A stretch of DNA of 64,000 nt from Brucella daejeonensis (GTDB lineage: Bacteria > Pseudomonadota > Alphaproteobacteria > Rhizobiales > Rhizobiaceae). The stretch spans positions 122,910-186,909 of the forward strand of contig NZ_JACIJG010000010.1 of assembly GCF_014199265.1 (NCBI RefSeq), given 5' to 3'. The position numbers and the translations under genes were made by a program. Position 1 is the first letter of the stretch; every line of letters starts with the position of its first letter. This document shows, in pieces, positions 62,866-64,000 of the stretch. The notes beneath the pieces were generated by a model. That model was given only the letters and a program-made list of their open reading frames with translations, was not told the origin of the DNA and searched no databases.

Positions 62866-63753
62866 TTACCGATCCAATTCCTTTTGCATTCTTTCCGCGA
62901 GACCAAGAAAATTACGCAATATCTGACTGCGATTGTTCGGTGACCAGACCGCAGAGAAGGCCACCGCTTCCGGCTCATCTGTGATTTCTCGAACAACGAT
63001 GCCCAATGGGGCAAGGGATAGATTTTCCTTGGCGAAAAGCGAAATACCTTGTCCGGCAGCTATCATCGACAGAAGCGTATCCCGGCCAACATCATAACGC
63101 TGGATAGCAGGAACAGGCCAACGGCCTGCTGAACGCATAATAATCAGATCATGCACCTGCGGGCCGGTGCCACCATAGCGGACAAGGAACGTTTCCTCTA
63201 CAAGTTGCCGCCATTCTACATCTGGCTGAGTTGCTAGTGGATGCTTTGCATGCAAAGCCACCGTTAGGCGGTCATGCCAGATGATCCGGGAATTGAGATC
63301 TGGGATGTCGTGCATCCCGGCCATGAAGATCAGGTCGAGCTTACCCTCGCGCAGCATGAGTTGGGCGTCTCGCGCTGTGCCTTCAGTGATATGCAGGCGG
63401 ACATTAGGATATCTCCCGTGGAAGCGTTCCAGTAGCCGATCGAGAAATCCACCCGCGACAAGGCCATGAACGCCGATCCAAAGCTCGCCTTCCTCACCGC
63501 GTGCCCGCATCCCAGCCGTCTTGACCGCATGATCGAGAATGCTCATGGCGCTATTGACCTGTTCGACGAACCTCCGCCCAGCTTCCGTCAGACGAACGCC
63601 GCGCGTATTACGGTCAAAGAGGACGACTCCGAGATCCGCCTCCAATGCCTTTATCCGGGTGCTAACGCTCGACTGACTTGTGCGAAGCGCCTGTGCCGCA
63701 CGGTAGAAGCTGAGATATTCTGCAACTGCAAGTGCCTGAATTAATGAGCTCAT
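62866..63753 (-). CDS. LysR family regulator carried by the tRNA-fMet element
   Basis: A 295-residue LysR protein: SSLIQALAVAEYLSFYRAAQ, LRTSQSSVSTRIKALEADLG (winged helix) and ELWIGVHGLVAGGFLDRLL (effector domain). Start chosen: ATG at 63753. I recall close relatives near integrases and transfer genes in alphaproteobacteria, so it may regulate the element rather than metabolism. No adjacent target gene. Confidence 0.88.
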   Translation of the reverse strand: MSSLIQALAVAEYLSFYRAAQALRTSQSSVSTRIKALEADLGVVLFDRNTRGVRLTEAGRRFVEQVNSAMSILDHAVKTAGMRARGEEGELWIGVHGLVAGGFLDRLLERFHGRYPNVRLHITEGTARDAQLMLREGKLDLIFMAGMHDIPDLNSRIIWHDRLTVALHAKHPLATQPDVEWRQLVEETFLVRYGGTGPQVHDLIIMRSAGRWPVPAIQRYDVGRDTLLSMIAAGQGISLFAKENLSLAPLGIVVREITDEPEAVAFSAVWSPNNRSQILRNFLGLAERMQKELDR

Positions 63754-63905
63754 TGGCACACGACCTTCGTGCAACAATGATGGGGAACGCCCGGGTTCTT
63801 TGCTACTTTCTAAACGCAAAAACCACCCCTGGATGACAGAGACAGTGCGAGAGATCGGCGATTATCGCTTGTTAGATCGGTGTGATCAGCGCTTTATGCA
63901 GGAAC

Positions 63906-63982
<77 letters not shown>

Positions 63983-64000
63983 ATAAACCTTTGAGCACCG

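Overview
The window looks like a chromosomal segment of an alphaproteobacterium of the Brucella/Ochrobactrum group. This is inferred from the approx. 60% GC composition, the large NAD-type glutamate dehydrogenase, and the block rplU-rpmA-GNAT-obgE-proB-proA-nadD-rsfS-rlmH-envC-like-ctpA-rppH, which I recall as typical of Rhizobiales. No database search was possible, so family names rest on motifs read in the translations.

Region 1 (1-35,800) is mostly core chromosome, and most genes lie on the minus strand. It holds a partial MFS transporter, the glutamate dehydrogenase, a LemA/TPM membrane cluster, ffh-chorismate mutase-rpsP, an L-lactate permease, a lytic transglycosylase, a beta-carbonic anhydrase and a pyridoxal kinase. 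Two divergent TetR pairs (RidA-TetR and SDR-TetR) follow, each with palindromic operator candidates, then mmsA with a divergent LysR gene, and then the rppH-to-rplU block. An accessory insert at about 16.1-18.1 kb carries a PIN-like, zinc-ribbon protein between two approx. 135-bp direct repeats.

Region 2 (35.9-48 kb) is an integrative element beside an intact tRNA-Ser(CGA). A large serine recombinase reads antisense through the tRNA. Next come higA/higB, an alpA-like excision/regulatory gene, a traA-type relaxase/helicase, traC and traD. No traG/virD4 gene or type IV secretion genes are visible, so the element looks mobilizable rather than self-transmissible. Two cargo loci stand out. The first is a HEPN-like plus OST-HTH/LOTUS fusion placed between traA and a decayed second copy of the traA 3' end. 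The second is a compact four-gene operon (43,988-47,957) encoding a DPDNG-motif protein, an HTH-YaaA/DUF6884-like protein, a GIY-YIG-like protein and a GmrSD-like DUF262/DUF1524 protein. That operon is my best candidate for an undescribed defence-type system.

Region 3 (48-59.1 kb) is an accessory redox cluster: azoreductase, two LysR regulators, three SDR/epimerase proteins, an alpha/beta hydrolase, three paralogues of the NADPH-dependent F420-reductase fold (one fused to a SnoaL-like domain), a DUF2000 protein and decayed remnants. A diverged repeat is seen at both edges.

Region 4 (59.2-64 kb) returns to core genes (RluA-type pseudouridine synthase, RsmJ-type methyltransferase). A 3.3-kb element with a second serine recombinase follows, integrated at tRNA-fMet and bounded by 13-bp direct repeats.
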